64,000 nucleotides of DNA from Halobacillus litoralis (GCF_020171725.1 NZ_JAIVAJ010000004.1:186001-250000); one strand, 5' to 3'. Shown: positions 1 to 8,741, counted from the stretch's first letter. Made by a program: numbers and translations. The notes: generated from the letters alone by a model not told the origin.

Positions 1-531
1 CAGAATGAGGAAGAGGAGCTCTATATCCTTCATGAAGCGCGTCAAATCGGACTTCGGCAAATAGAAGATGAGGATACCGATGAATTATGGAAGAATGTCT
101 TCGCCCGTCCTTACATGCGGGCACAGGAAGCCTTGGCCCAAGCGTATGTGAAGCGTGAAGAATACCTGCTTGCGATCAAGCTCTATGAAGAACTGCTGGA
201 ATGGAATGAAGATGACAATCAAGGCATTCGTGAGCAGTTGTTCCCAGTCTATATCGCAAACGAGAATTGGAATGATGCGACCAAGCTTCTCAATCGCTAT
301 CACGGAGAGAACGCCTGGTTCCTCTATTCGACGTTGCTGCTTTTTTCGAAAACATCAGAAGAAATCGATGCCCCGCTTGAAAGAATGGCAGAGGAAGCCA
401 ATCCGTATGTAATGGATTATGTGAAAGGGAAGAGAACGTGGGATGAGATTCCAGACCGCTACTCGCCGGGATCAAAGGAAGAGGCGATTGTTTACGCGTA
501 TCGGAATGGACATTTATGGAATGAATCTTGA
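1..531 (+). CDS. TPR-like protein, 5' end outside window
   Basis: The reading frame is open from base 1, so the N-terminus is missing; 176 residues are visible. The motif RPYMRAQEALA, followed by a helix pair and then DDNQGIREQL, resembles the RPYMRAR...NPNDNQGIRYLL signature of ST7-like tetratricopeptide proteins (family knowledge). These usually act as protein-protein scaffolds, often next to SEC-C zinc motifs; none is visible in the part seen. No membrane segment. A rho-independent terminator follows at once, so this is the last gene of its unit. Exact role unknown. Confidence 0.7.
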   Translation, partial: QNEEEELYILHEARQIGLRQIEDEDTDELWKNVFARPYMRAQEALAQAYVKREEYLLAIKLYEELLEWNEDDNQGIREQLFPVYIANENWNDATKLLNRYHGENAWFLYSTLLLFSKTSEEIDAPLERMAEEANPYVMDYVKGKRTWDEIPDRYSPGSKEEAIVYAYRNGHLWNES

Positions 532-538
532 AGTAGTA

Positions 539-578
539 GGAGAGTCCGCCCAATGCTTGGGGAGGGCTCTCTTTTTTT
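539..578 (+). terminator. Rho-independent terminator
   Basis: Stem GAGAGTCCGCCC / GGAGGGCTCTC with a short loop and seven T follows the stop of the TPR-like gene. Confidence 0.8.
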
Positions 579-600
579 ACATTTGTTAGGAAAAATAACC

Positions 601-634
601 TTGCATTACAATGTACATAGTTATACAATGTAAT
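601..634 (+). promoter_or_regulatory. padR promoter with palindromic operator
   Basis: TTGCAT (601-606) and TACAAT (624-629) are 17 bp apart. An imperfect 30-bp palindrome at 605-634, with outer arms ATTACA / TGTAAT and an inner ATGTAC, covers the space from -35 to past -10. PadR proteins bind ATGTAC-type palindromes, so autorepression is the natural reading (inference). Confidence 0.7.
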
Positions 635-657
635 TACTAATATTTGGAGGTAACACA

Positions 658-981
658 ATGGACAGAGAGTTAATGAAAGGAAGCATCGAAATTCTGTTGC
701 TTTCCATCCTCGCACAAGCCGACTGCTATGGCTACGAAATGACCAAGAAGCTCAGGACCCTGAGTGAGGATGCCTACCACATGAACGAGGGGACATTGTA
801 TCCGGCGTTGAAACGACTGGAGAAAAAGGAATGTGTGACCTCGTATTGGAGTTCGGAATCTGCTGGTGGGCGGAGGAAGTATTACTCCATTACGGATACA
901 GGACGGACGGTGTTGGCAGGCAAGCTGAAGGATTGGAAGCAGATCCATTCGTTAATCCAAAATACAGCGGGGGAATTCTGA
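658..981 (+). CDS. PadR-family transcriptional regulator
   Basis: 107 residues, the usual size of a minimal PadR repressor. The winged helix is recognisable: LMKGSIEILLLSIL at the N-terminus, YGYEMTKKL, then NEGTLYPALKRLE and a wing with SAGGRRKYYSIT. It begins at ATG with GGAGG 8 bases upstream. Its stop overlaps the start of the next gene (TGATG), so the two are translationally coupled. PadR repressors commonly control the membrane protein encoded beside them; ligand unknown. The palindrome over its own promoter suggests autorepression. Confidence 0.9.
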   Translation: MDRELMKGSIEILLLSILAQADCYGYEMTKKLRTLSEDAYHMNEGTLYPALKRLEKKECVTSYWSSESAGGRRKYYSITDTGRTVLAGKLKDWKQIHSLIQNTAGEF

Positions 982-1625
982 TGAAGGAGATCGACAAGTA
1001 TATTGAGAAGATCACCAAGGACCTGCCTGATGAGGAAAGGGAAGAGTTACGAGAAGAGATGGCTGTGCACCTCGAGGAGCATGTGAAAGAGCTTCTCATT
1101 CATGGGTATCGAGAAGAAGATGCGGTGCGTTACGCCATAGATTCGTTTGGGGATGGAGGTAAGCTGAACCAGGAGTTCAAGCGGACTTTTTTCCCAACCT
1201 ATAGGGTGGTTCGTTTCGCATGGGGTGTGATGTGGACGGTTGCAAGCTTCTGTCTGTTTTCTCATCTTGCCATGGAATACTATCGCCCAGAATATGATAG
1301 TGGGATTAGCTTGAATGACATTTGGTGGCTTACGTTATATATCGCTCCTCTTGCAGGGGCTGGTGAGTTGATGCACGGTTTCTTCCAAACAGATTTCAAA
1401 TGGAAGTGGATACTAAACCCATGGGTGTTCTTTCTAGTTCCGGCATTTATGATTAGTGGACTGCAGTCAACGATGCTGTTTATTGAGCCTGAACGGTATC
1501 AGGATGGGAGATGGCTGGATTTATTAGCCGTTGCCAAAGGCGGATTGGTGTATGTGGTGGCACGTCAATTATTTGATGGTCTTTTTCTAGGTGGTAACAA
1601 AGCGAAAAGGAATGTGGTCAAGTGA
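981..1625 (+). CDS. Membrane protein with N-terminal permease-prefix domain
   Basis: 214 residues, starting at the ATG that overlaps the padR stop; a longer frame from 831 would overlap padR and is not needed. Residues 1-60 are a charged helical domain (YIEKITKDLP, EELREEMAVHLEEH, YREEDAVRYAIDSFGD) like the 'permease prefix domain 1' found next to PadR genes in Firmicutes. Four hydrophobic segments follow. No enzymatic motif. Probably the target of, or partner to, the PadR regulator. A REP palindrome follows directly after the stop. Confidence 0.8.
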   Translation: MKEIDKYIEKITKDLPDEEREELREEMAVHLEEHVKELLIHGYREEDAVRYAIDSFGDGGKLNQEFKRTFFPTYRVVRFAWGVMWTVASFCLFSHLAMEYYRPEYDSGISLNDIWWLTLYIAPLAGAGELMHGFFQTDFKWKWILNPWVFFLVPAFMISGLQSTMLFIEPERYQDGRWLDLLAVAKGGLVYVVARQLFDGLFLGGNKAKRNVVK

Positions 1626-1674
1626 GGGACGGTTCTCTTGTTTCATCTTTCATGAAACAAGAGAACCGTCCCCT
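1624..1674. repeat. R1 REP palindrome
   Basis: GGGACGGTTCTCTTGTTTCA and its reverse complement around a short loop. Family R1 core. Confidence 0.95.
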
Positions 1675-1706
1675 CGTTCCACTTTTTAATGGGAGGTGTA
1701 TGTGAA

Positions 1707-2156
1707 ATGAAACGAATGTTAAGGGCATCTATACTTTTTTTCGTCTTTTTGTTGTCGGGGTGTATCGGTGAGAATTATGATTTCACCCCTCCTAGTGTAT
1801 CGGTTTCGGATACGTACGGGTCAAGAACGCTGGAATTAGAAGAGGCAAATATCAATTGGAATTCAGATAAAACGTACACGAAAGAGACAGAAGACATAAT
1901 TTCGCTTGCGAAAGACCAAGAACCCGTCTATTTTGAGGCTGGTGAACAAGCCAGCATACTATTTGATAGCCAGGATTTCATGGTTGAAGACCTTAGTGCT
2001 TACGTGTGGCAAGACGAATCTGAAACGGATTTGCAGGTAAAGGATAGGGAATTTTCCATGCCTGAGGAAGAAGGGGAGTATGTCATGGTTGTAGACCTTG
2101 TTTCAGATAGCGGAACTGCACAATACGTGGGGAATATCGTCATCTTTGAAGAGTAA
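1707..2156 (+). CDS. Small secreted lipoprotein, unknown function
   Basis: 149 residues. Start chosen at 1707 because GGAGGT lies 9 bases upstream; an ATG at 1689 overlaps that site. Signal peptide MKRMLRASILFFVFLLSGC ends in a lipobox (LSGC), so the protein should be lipid-anchored outside the membrane. The mature part is acidic (SDTYGSRTLELEEANINW, then EEEGEYVMVVDL), typical of salt-adapted exported proteins. No named domain recognised. Monocistronic between a REP and a gene with an unusual start. Confidence 0.75.
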   Translation: MKRMLRASILFFVFLLSGCIGENYDFTPPSVSVSDTYGSRTLELEEANINWNSDKTYTKETEDIISLAKDQEPVYFEAGEQASILFDSQDFMVEDLSAYVWQDESETDLQVKDREFSMPEEEGEYVMVVDLVSDSGTAQYVGNIVIFEE

Positions 2157-2277
2157 AAGCAGAGTTCATATAAATCAAAGAAAGAAGCACGGAAATGGTC
2201 AAGTGGGGTTAATTTCCATATTTCGGGTTGTATGATAAACTTAGTTGGTAAAATTCTGTAATAAAGGAGCGTTACCC

Positions 2278-2646
2278 ATTCACTTCATAACAAACTTCTA
2301 CATATACTCCGCGATCTCAGCGATTATCGTTGCCGTCATGGTTTTTTTCGCCATCAAGGATGTGGTTCAAAAGAAGCCGTTCGGCGGCCGGTTTGTCATC
2401 TCTTTATGGTTTACTGTTGTCTTTGGATGTTTAGCAATCTTTAAGAGCCTGTCTAGTATCCCTTACGCAAAAGAAGTTCTTGCGATCGATGGTGGGGACG
2501 TTCTGTTAAATGTTTTGATCAGAGATGAGGTCGGTGTGTCGATCAGCTATCTGATTATAAGTCTAGTAAGCTTGTTTATTTACATTGCTTTTCGGAAGAA
2601 GGAAGCGGATCGAAACCCTGAAGCAGATAACAAATTCGGTGCATAA
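2278..2646 (+). CDS. Three-TM membrane protein, possible ATT start
   Basis: About 122 residues with three hydrophobic segments (near YSAISAIIVAVMVFFAI, SLWFTVVFGCLAIF and LIISLVSLFIYIAF). The only good ribosome site, AAAGGAG at 2263-2269, is followed 8 bases later by ATT (2278), in frame; the nearest standard start is a TTG at 2245 without a Shine-Dalgarno sequence. A truncated relative near 5295 keeps the same spacing and ATT. Family not recognised. A strong terminator follows. Confidence 0.6.
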   Translation: MHFITNFYIYSAISAIIVAVMVFFAIKDVVQKKPFGGRFVISLWFTVVFGCLAIFKSLSSIPYAKEVLAIDGGDVLLNVLIRDEVGVSISYLIISLVSLFIYIAFRKKEADRNPEADNKFGA

Positions 2647-2653
2647 ACAAAAG

Positions 2654-2692
2654 GAAGTCCGCCTCAATATGAGAGGTGGACTTCATTTTTTT
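2654..2692 (+). terminator. Rho-independent terminator
   Basis: GAAGTCCGCCTC / GAGGTGGACTTC, 12-bp stem with one G-T pair, followed by a T-run. Confidence 0.85.
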
Positions 2693-2715
2693 CTGAAACA
2701 AGAGAACCGTCCCCT
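2693..2715. repeat. R1 REP half-site
   Basis: Single arm TGAAACAAGAGAACCGTCCCC next to the terminator; the partner arm is missing. Confidence 0.85.
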
Positions 2716-2953
2716 ACTTGTCGATTGAGACCAGTGCAAGGGCGGTGGAGCTTCTATGTTTATTCAGGTGAACGACGACTAGGCTGCGTCCTGCGTAATG
2801 GGACATCCTGAACCCTTTGCGGTCTGCTGCTTCTTCTAGGAGATGAGATTCTCTCAGCATGGATGAAGATAAATGGCCGTTATGTATGTTCGTGACCATC
2901 CAATTGTACAGAGAGAGGGTGTTGTACAAACTTAAATTACTGTAAGGGATCAA
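2714..2953 (-). CDS. Hypothetical 79-residue protein
   Basis: TTG start at 2953 preceded by AAGGAG with 7-base spacing on the minus strand, which is why it is kept. The product is soluble, rich in His, Ser and Leu, and matches no family I know. Its stop lies inside the REP half-site. It may be a decayed gene; existence uncertain. Confidence 0.35.
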   Translation of the reverse strand: MIPYSNLSLYNTLSLYNWMVTNIHNGHLSSSMLRESHLLEEAADRKGFRMSHYAGRSLVVVHLNKHRSSTALALVSIDK

Positions 2954-3107
2954 ACAAAGACTCCTTGTATTTTGTCGTTGAAAAATAGTTTCCGGAAAAT
3001 TACGACTCTATCGGTCATTGTCTCACACCTGATCCAGGAATTATACAAGGCGGGGTAAATCTGTAATAATGAAGGCGGATACATATAACCGAAAGGAAGG
3101 GTCAAAT

Positions 3108-4358
3108 ATGAAGTTTCCGAATCGAGAAAAACTGGAGAAATATGCAGAGTTGGCGCTGAAGGTAGGGGTGAACCTGCAGGAGGATCAGAAGCTGGTGTTG
3201 AATGCCCCGATTGAAGGAGCGCCATTCGTCCGGATCCTTGCGGAGAAAGCCTATACGATGGGGGCGAAGGATGTTCATATTTTGTGGGCGGACGATGCGT
3301 TAACGCGGATGAAATATGAGCACGCCGATCAGGATACGCTCTCGGTCGTTCCGGAGTGGCAGCAGAAGCAGTTTACGGAGTTTGCCGAGGACGGAGCTGC
3401 GGTGCTGTCGATCATGTCGAGCAACCCGGATCTGTTGAAGGGAATTGATGCAGGGAAGGTTGCCGGAGCGAATAAAGCGAGGGCGGAAGCGATGATGAGC
3501 TTCCGTAAGTATATGATGAGTGACCGTATTCCGTGGTCGATCATCAGCATTCCGACGCCTGCCTGGGCACAGAAGATTTTCCCTGAGGATAGCGAAGAAG
3601 AGGCTGTCGAGAAGCTTTGGGAACAGATTTTCAGCATCGTCCGTGTCGATCGCGAGAATCCTGTAAAGGCATGGGATGAGCATAACGAGACGTTGACAAT
3701 GGCTCGTACGTACTTGAATGAAAAACAGTACAGCAAGTTGATCTACAAAGCGCCGGGGACGGATTTGATTGTGGAGCTGCCGGAGAACCACATTTGGAAG
3801 GGTGGCCGCAGACCGATTGCATCCGGAAACGAAGATATTCCGTTCAACCCGAACATGCCGACAGAAGAAGTCTTCACGGCGCCGCATAAGTATGGTGTCA
3901 ACGGCAGAGTCTCAAGCACGAAGCCGCTCGTGTACAACGGGAACATGATTGATCGGTTCTCGCTGACCTTCAAGGACGGGCAGGTCGTGGACTTTGCGGC
4001 GGAAGAAGGGGAAGAGACGCTGAAGCATCTGCTGGAAACGGATGAAGGGTCGAAGCGGCTTGGGGAACTCGCGCTTGTACCGCACGAGTCGCCGATTTCG
4101 CAATCCGGATTGATTTTTTACAATACGCTGTTCGATGAGAATGCCTCGTGCCACTTGGCTTTAGGAAAAGCGTATCCGAACAACGTGTCAGGCGGTTCGG
4201 ACATGGATGAGAAGGAACTCGACCGTCATGGTGTCAATGACAGCTTATCGCACGTCGATTTTATGATGGGATCGGCGGAGCTTGATATTGATGGTGTCCT
4301 GGAGGATGGAATGGTAGAACCTGTCATGCGCGAAGGAAGCTGGGCGATCACGTTTTAG
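3108..4358 (+). CDS. ampS: M29-family aminopeptidase
   Basis: 416 residues, close to B. subtilis AmpS (about 410). Cytoplasmic metallo-aminopeptidase of family M29 (thermophilic aminopeptidase), releasing N-terminal residues from peptides. The family metal-binding region is visible near the C-terminus: SPISQSGLIFYNTLFDENAS, then HLALGKAYP, HVDFMMG and D in LDIDG. Start set at 3108 behind GAAAGGAAGGG; the upstream ATG at 3069 has no ribosome site. Possible promoter TTGTCT (3018) - TATACA (3042). Stands alone, ending in a REP. Confidence 0.92.
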   Translation: MKFPNREKLEKYAELALKVGVNLQEDQKLVLNAPIEGAPFVRILAEKAYTMGAKDVHILWADDALTRMKYEHADQDTLSVVPEWQQKQFTEFAEDGAAVLSIMSSNPDLLKGIDAGKVAGANKARAEAMMSFRKYMMSDRIPWSIISIPTPAWAQKIFPEDSEEEAVEKLWEQIFSIVRVDRENPVKAWDEHNETLTMARTYLNEKQYSKLIYKAPGTDLIVELPENHIWKGGRRPIASGNEDIPFNPNMPTEEVFTAPHKYGVNGRVSSTKPLVYNGNMIDRFSLTFKDGQVVDFAAEEGEETLKHLLETDEGSKRLGELALVPHESPISQSGLIFYNTLFDENASCHLALGKAYPNNVSGGSDMDEKELDRHGVNDSLSHVDFMMGSAELDIDGVLEDGMVEPVMREGSWAITF

Positions 4359-4409
4359 GGGGACGGTTCTCTTGTTCCGTGAAGTTGGAACAGGAGAACC
4401 GTCCCCTTT
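4358..4409. repeat. R1 REP palindrome
   Basis: GGGGACGGTTCTCTTGTTCC paired with GGAACAGGAGAACCGTCCCC; begins on the last base of the ampS stop codon. Confidence 0.95.
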
Positions 4410-4413
4410 AGAA

Positions 4414-5190
4414 TCATCGAAGCTTATCATACAATCTCATAAGGGCTAACACAAATTCTTTTCTAGTAAGAGTTTGATCAGGAAGGAATCTTCCATCAGG
4501 GTATCCTTTTAAAATGCCTAAATCTTTGGCTCTCTTGGCAGCTTCAGCATAAGAAGCGTTAGGGGAAACGTCAGTGAATCCTGTTTCACTTTTATTATCG
4601 GCAGCTGATACGTAGGAGACATTGAAATATTCACAAATTCCTTTTGCGTGCTCAATTGCAACTTCTAGTTGGAAATTTTCGTCAACCATGAGGAGCGCTT
4701 CGTTCTTATTGTCCATATATCCATTCTCTGTAAGGATGGCAGGCATCATACTTTCGCGTAAGACATAGAAATTTGCTTCTTTAATTCCTCTCCAGTTTTG
4801 TTTTGTACCTTGTCTAAGGTACTTGCCTACGGCATTAGCGAGTTTACCTGACTCTTTGTTCAAAGTACCTGGATAGACATAAATTTCGATTCCGCTAGGG
4901 TTGCTTCCTGAGAAGGAACCGTCAAATGCATTGTAATGAATGGAAACATAGATATCGGCTCTTCGTGTGTTCGCGAGATCTACTCTATTTTTCAAAGACA
5001 CGTCCTCATCTGTCGAAGCTACCAGCAACGTATCAAATCCAGATCTTTCAAGCTCTTTTTTCAACAATCTTACTACAGCTCGATTGAACTCGTTTTCCCT
5101 AATTGATCTTCCTAGTTCAGGGATAATGGGGGTTCGTTTACCAGCAGTATGAATACCATGACCATCGTCAAGAGCGACTAATTTAGGCAT
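4414..5190 (-). CDS. N-acetylmuramoyl-L-alanine amidase with one SLH repeat
   Basis: 258 residues. Amidase_3 fold with zinc ligands H11 (DDGHG), E34 (RENEF) and H85 (SIHYNA) and the catalytic glutamate E155 (ILTENGY); it should cleave the amide between MurNAc and L-Ala in peptidoglycan. A single SLH repeat lies at about 205-248 (FTDVSPNASYAEAAKRAKDL, YPDGRFLPDQTLTRKEF). Start 5190 chosen because AGGGAGA is 7 bases away; an ATG at 5196 is too close. No signal peptide, which is typical of prophage endolysins or mother-cell lysis enzymes rather than normally exported SLH proteins. No phage genes are near. Confidence 0.88.
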   Translation of the reverse strand: MPKLVALDDGHGIHTAGKRTPIIPELGRSIRENEFNRAVVRLLKKELERSGFDTLLVASTDEDVSLKNRVDLANTRRADIYVSIHYNAFDGSFSGSNPSGIEIYVYPGTLNKESGKLANAVGKYLRQGTKQNWRGIKEANFYVLRESMMPAILTENGYMDNKNEALLMVDENFQLEVAIEHAKGICEYFNVSYVSAADNKSETGFTDVSPNASYAEAAKRAKDLGILKGYPDGRFLPDQTLTRKEFVLALMRLYDKLR

Positions 5191-5294
5191 AGCCATTTCT
5201 CCCTATTATAAATTTGTTTTTTGACCTGTAATAGACGAAAGCAATAAAATCAAATGGTCTACTCTTTATTAGATGCATCTAGATCGTTAAGTGA

Positions 5295-5342
5295 TTGGGT
5301 GAAAAACTGTAATGAGGAGACGTTACTTATTCAACTATTCAT
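5295..5342 (+). pseudogene. 5' remnant related to the gene at 2278
   Basis: The stretch from TTGGGTGAAAAACTGTAAT through the ribosome site and CGTTACTTATTCA aligns with 2245-2290 at roughly three bases in four. In both, GAG-type Shine-Dalgarno bases are followed by an in-frame ATT. Similarity stops where an R1 REP begins, so this reads as the 5' end of a lost paralog. Confidence 0.45.
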
Positions 5343-5420
5343 CTTGTTCCATGAAAGCTGGAACAGGAGAACCGTCCCTGTTGTTTCACACCGAAACAAG
5401 AGAACCGTCCCCTTGTTCCA
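5342..5420. repeat. Two adjacent R1 REP arms
   Basis: GGAACAGGAGAACCGTCCCT and GAAACAAGAGAACCGTCCCC in the same orientation, each with a short facing arm. Confidence 0.9.
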
Positions 5421-5502
5421 CCCTTGTTCCATCTCTTGCCACATCCAATCCAATTCATGTAAAATCGAAAGCGTATACAATATAAAAATTGGAGGAGATT
5501 GA

Positions 5503-8043
5503 ATGGCACGACGTAATCAATGGAAGTGGACAACAGCGACAATCGCTCTCGGCATGACACTCACAAGCGTGGCACCCTCGGCAACATTCGCGGCAGAAAA
5601 CGACAACGACATCGTCAATCTGCAGTTGATGGAAACGACCGATCTACATAGCCATGTGATGAACTACGATTATTTCAGCGACCAGCACGACGAGACAGTC
5701 GGGCTCGTCAAAGTGGCGACGCTGATCAACGAGGCGAGGAAGAATGCCGAGAACTCGATGCTTTTCGACAACGGCGACTTGATTCAGGGGAACCCGATGG
5801 CGGATTACATCGTGAATGAGAACGTCCTCGATGAAGAAGGTAACGTCCATCCAGTTTTCAAAGCGATGAATCTATTAGACTATGACGCCGGGAACTACGG
5901 CAACCACGAATTCAATTATGGCCTGACTTACCTGAAGAAGGCCGTCGAGGGCTCGGAATTCCCTTATGTCAACGCCAACGTCTACAAGGCGGATGAAGAT
6001 GACGATCCAACTAACAACGAGAACTACTTCGATCCGTACGTCATCCTCGATAAGGCCGTGACCGATGAAGACGGTGACGAGCACACGATCAAGGTCGGCG
6101 TCATCGGATTCGTCCCTCCGCAAATTATGACGTGGGACAAGGATAACCTCGAAGGCAAAGTCGAGACCCGTGACCTGAAGGCGACCGCTGAGAAATTCGT
6201 GCCGCAGATGAAGGAAGAAGGAGCGGACGTCGTCGTCGGTATCGCGCACTCCGGACTCGGCTCGAAGGAAGAGTATGTCGAAGGCGCCGAGAACGCAACG
6301 TATCAGCTTTCGACCGTCGAAGGCTTCGACGCCCTGCTGTTCGGCCACTCGCACCAGACCTTCCCGAGCGAAGACTATGCCGAGCTTGACGGCAAATACA
6401 ACATCAATCTCGATCAAGGAACCATCAACGGCGTAGCCACAACACAAGCCGGATTCTGGGGCTCGGACCTCGGCATGATCGATCTTCAATTGGAAAAAAG
6501 GGACGGAGCATGGACGGTGACAGAGGGGTCCTCCTCCACCACGCCGATCTATGATCATGAAAACGGGGAAGCCCTTGTTGATGCGGATCAGGATATCGTA
6601 GATGCGGTCGAGGACGATCACGAGGGGACGAAGGATTACGTTGCGACACCTGTCGGTGAAACGGAAGTGCCGCTTTACAGCTACTTCGCCCAAGTCCAGG
6701 ACGATCCGACCGTTCAGATCGTAAATGATGCACAAAAGGCATACGTCGAGAAGTACATTCAAGGTACAGAACTGGACGGGCTTCCTGTCTTGTCTGCTGC
6801 CGCACCGTTCAAAGCGGGGCGTGACGGAGTAGGAGACTTCACGGACATTCCAGCAGGCGGACTCGCGATCAAAGATACGACATCGCTGTACAAGTATCCA
6901 AACACTGTGAAAGCTGTGAGGATCAACGGCGAACAGGTCATCGAATGGCTCGAGTGGAGCGCCGGACAGTTCAACCAAATCGATGCGGACTCCAGTGAAG
7001 AGCAGGAGCTCGTCAATCGGGACTTCCGCAGCTACAATTTTGACGTCATCGATGGATTGACGTATGAAATCGACGTGACAGAAGCTCCACGTTACAACAA
7101 CGATGGCGAGAAAATCAACGACAGCCATCGTATTGAGAACGTTATGTTCGAAGGCGAGCCGATCGATCTTGAGCAGGAGTTCCTCGTTGCGACGAACAAC
7201 TACCGTGCAACATCGAAGTTCGCGAATCCGGATGGCGACAATGTAGTCATCAACTCTCCGGACGAGAACCGCCAAGTGCTCGTGAACTACATCCAGGACA
7301 GCGACTCGATCAACCCGCAGGCGAATGATAACTGGTCGTTCGCACCGGTCGACGGTGAACCGAAATTGACGTTCGTATCATCACCGAAAGCACAGAAGTA
7401 TGCAGAGGAGAACGAGGCGGTCGAGTATGTCTCGACACGCGATGACGGTTTCGCTGTCTATTCGATCGACTTGGCAAGCGATGATCAGGCAGAGGACCCG
7501 GTAGAAGAGGAGATCGTTTTTGACGATGTGCCGGAAGATTATTGGGCAGCTTCCCACATTTACGACCTGGCCGCTGACGGGATCATCAACGGTTACGGAG
7601 ACGGTGAGTTCGGACCGGAAGATGCCGTGACACGTGGACAGTTCACGGAAATGATCGTCCGTCTGCTCGGTCTCGAAAATGAAGAAGCATCACCATTTAC
7701 CGACGTATCCGACCGCTCAGACGCAGCCATTGCAGCAGCCTATGAGAACGGCATCATCGACGGATACACGGAAACGTCCTTCAAGCCGGACGAAATGATC
7801 ACAAGAGAGCAAATGGCCCACATCCTCCTTGAAGCGTATAACGTCAAGCATGATACAGAGTTCGAGGCCACTGCAGAAGTGGAGTATCAGGACAGTAAGA
7901 AAATCAGCCGTTCGTTCATCGACGACGTGCAGGCAGTTCATGAACTCGGCTTCATGATCGGAAACCACGACAAGTTCAGCCCGAAAGCGGACGCAAATCG
8001 CGCGCAGGCAGCGAAGGTTCTTTCATTGCTGAAGGGTAAGTAA
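5503..8043 (+). CDS. SLH-anchored 2',3'-cyclic nucleotidase / 3'-nucleotidase
   Basis: 846 residues. Signal peptide to about residue 30 (VAPSATFAA). Metallophosphoesterase core shows all the blocks: TTDLHSHV, DNGDLIQGNP, GNHEFNYG, GIAHSG and GHSHQTF. A 5'-nucleotidase C-terminal substrate domain follows (about 360-620). Three SLH repeats at about 672-720, 729-775 and 793-842 (FDDVPEDYWAASHIYDLA; FTDVSDRSDAAIAAAYENG) should bind it to pyruvylated wall polymer. It probably scavenges phosphate and nucleosides from extracellular nucleotides. Very acidic, GC-richer than its neighbours. GGAGGA precedes the ATG. The architecture is a variant of B. subtilis YfkN with SLH repeats as anchor. Confidence 0.92.
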   Translation: MARRNQWKWTTATIALGMTLTSVAPSATFAAENDNDIVNLQLMETTDLHSHVMNYDYFSDQHDETVGLVKVATLINEARKNAENSMLFDNGDLIQGNPMADYIVNENVLDEEGNVHPVFKAMNLLDYDAGNYGNHEFNYGLTYLKKAVEGSEFPYVNANVYKADEDDDPTNNENYFDPYVILDKAVTDEDGDEHTIKVGVIGFVPPQIMTWDKDNLEGKVETRDLKATAEKFVPQMKEEGADVVVGIAHSGLGSKEEYVEGAENATYQLSTVEGFDALLFGHSHQTFPSEDYAELDGKYNINLDQGTINGVATTQAGFWGSDLGMIDLQLEKRDGAWTVTEGSSSTTPIYDHENGEALVDADQDIVDAVEDDHEGTKDYVATPVGETEVPLYSYFAQVQDDPTVQIVNDAQKAYVEKYIQGTELDGLPVLSAAAPFKAGRDGVGDFTDIPAGGLAIKDTTSLYKYPNTVKAVRINGEQVIEWLEWSAGQFNQIDADSSEEQELVNRDFRSYNFDVIDGLTYEIDVTEAPRYNNDGEKINDSHRIENVMFEGEPIDLEQEFLVATNNYRATSKFANPDGDNVVINSPDENRQVLVNYIQDSDSINPQANDNWSFAPVDGEPKLTFVSSPKAQKYAEENEAVEYVSTRDDGFAVYSIDLASDDQAEDPVEEEIVFDDVPEDYWAASHIYDLAADGIINGYGDGEFGPEDAVTRGQFTEMIVRLLGLENEEASPFTDVSDRSDAAIAAAYENGIIDGYTETSFKPDEMITREQMAHILLEAYNVKHDTEFEATAEVEYQDSKKISRSFIDDVQAVHELGFMIGNHDKFSPKADANRAQAAKVLSLLKGK

Positions 8044-8053
8044 GAGTGATTTT

Positions 8054-8101
8054 TGGGGACGGTTCTCTTGTTTCACACCGAAACAAGAGAACCGTCCCCT
8101 T
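8054..8101. repeat. R1 REP palindrome
   Basis: Complete palindrome, arms GGGGACGGTTCTCTTGTTTC and the complement around CACC, just after the nucleotidase stop. Confidence 0.95.
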
Positions 8102-8122
8102 CGTTTCATTCATAAATAGATG

Positions 8123-8148
8123 AAAGTCGGCGCATGCCGGCTTTTTTT
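8123..8148 (+). terminator. Rho-independent terminator
   Basis: AAAGTCGGC GCAT GCCGGCTTT followed by T-run; ends the nucleotidase transcript after the REP. Confidence 0.8.
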
Positions 8149-8282
8149 GTGCAGACAGGGGGCTGATGCTCAATGTGTCGTCATGAATAGTAGTGGATTT
8201 GGTAGTGATTTTCCATCATAATGATAATAAGGTTAAGAAAAGGGTTAAGAATTTGAGACTAAACGTGAAAGGGGATGACGGG

Positions 8283-8717
8283 ATGCCTTGGTATGGTCTA
8301 GATGCTGTTTTTCTGTTGAGGTTGATGGTGCTGCTGGCGGGTGTCTTGGTGCTGTGGTTTTCGTTTGCGATTCTGATGAGCAGATGGTTGAATGTGAAGC
8401 GGCCGAAGTTCTTTTCATATTACTATGTGAATGAAAAACATAAAAAGGTCGAATGGATGATCAGATTGGCTGCCATCGTAAGCATATTGTCAGGGTTTGC
8501 TGTGACCATGACTAGAAATCCATTAGAACTATATTGGTTTTTCCAGCCGTGGACCATTTCATTTGTCTATATTCTCGTTTCTTACATAGGAAGAGCTGTG
8601 ATGGAATGGAAGTATGCACAAAATACGAATGCTTATAAAGTAACGGTTAGTGAAATCTTGTTTATTTTGATTTTAAGCTTTTCATTATTTCAGACGGATT
8701 TTGTGGGATGGATCTAA
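8283..8717 (+). CDS. DUF4181-type membrane protein
   Basis: 144 residues, start 8283 behind GAAAGGGG. Four hydrophobic segments. The pattern KPKFFSYxxVNEKHKK...W.IR, then a C-terminal RAxMEWKYAxNxNAY block, matches what I recall of the DUF4181 family of Bacillus membrane proteins; here it reads RPKFFSYYYVNEKHKKVEW and RAVMEWKYAQNTNAY. Function of the family is unknown. Upstream bases 8213-8232 (CATCATAATGATAATAAGG) look AT-rich and vaguely Fur-box like, not firm. Confidence 0.7.
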   Translation: MPWYGLDAVFLLRLMVLLAGVLVLWFSFAILMSRWLNVKRPKFFSYYYVNEKHKKVEWMIRLAAIVSILSGFAVTMTRNPLELYWFFQPWTISFVYILVSYIGRAVMEWKYAQNTNAYKVTVSEILFILILSFSLFQTDFVGWI

Positions 8718-8741
8718 TAGAATGAGAAAGGTCGTGTTGTG

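Noticed and set aside
5254..5502. 82-residue plus-strand ORF
   Set aside because: It runs through two REP arms and overlaps the next ribosome site; only the first part is a gene remnant.
5875..7275. 466-residue open frame on the minus strand inside the nucleotidase gene
   Set aside because: It is antisense to a gene with clear motifs and GC-rich codons; no ribosome site and no recognisable domain.
8213..8232. Fur box before the DUF4181 gene
   Set aside because: AT-rich with partial match only and no iron-related gene follows.
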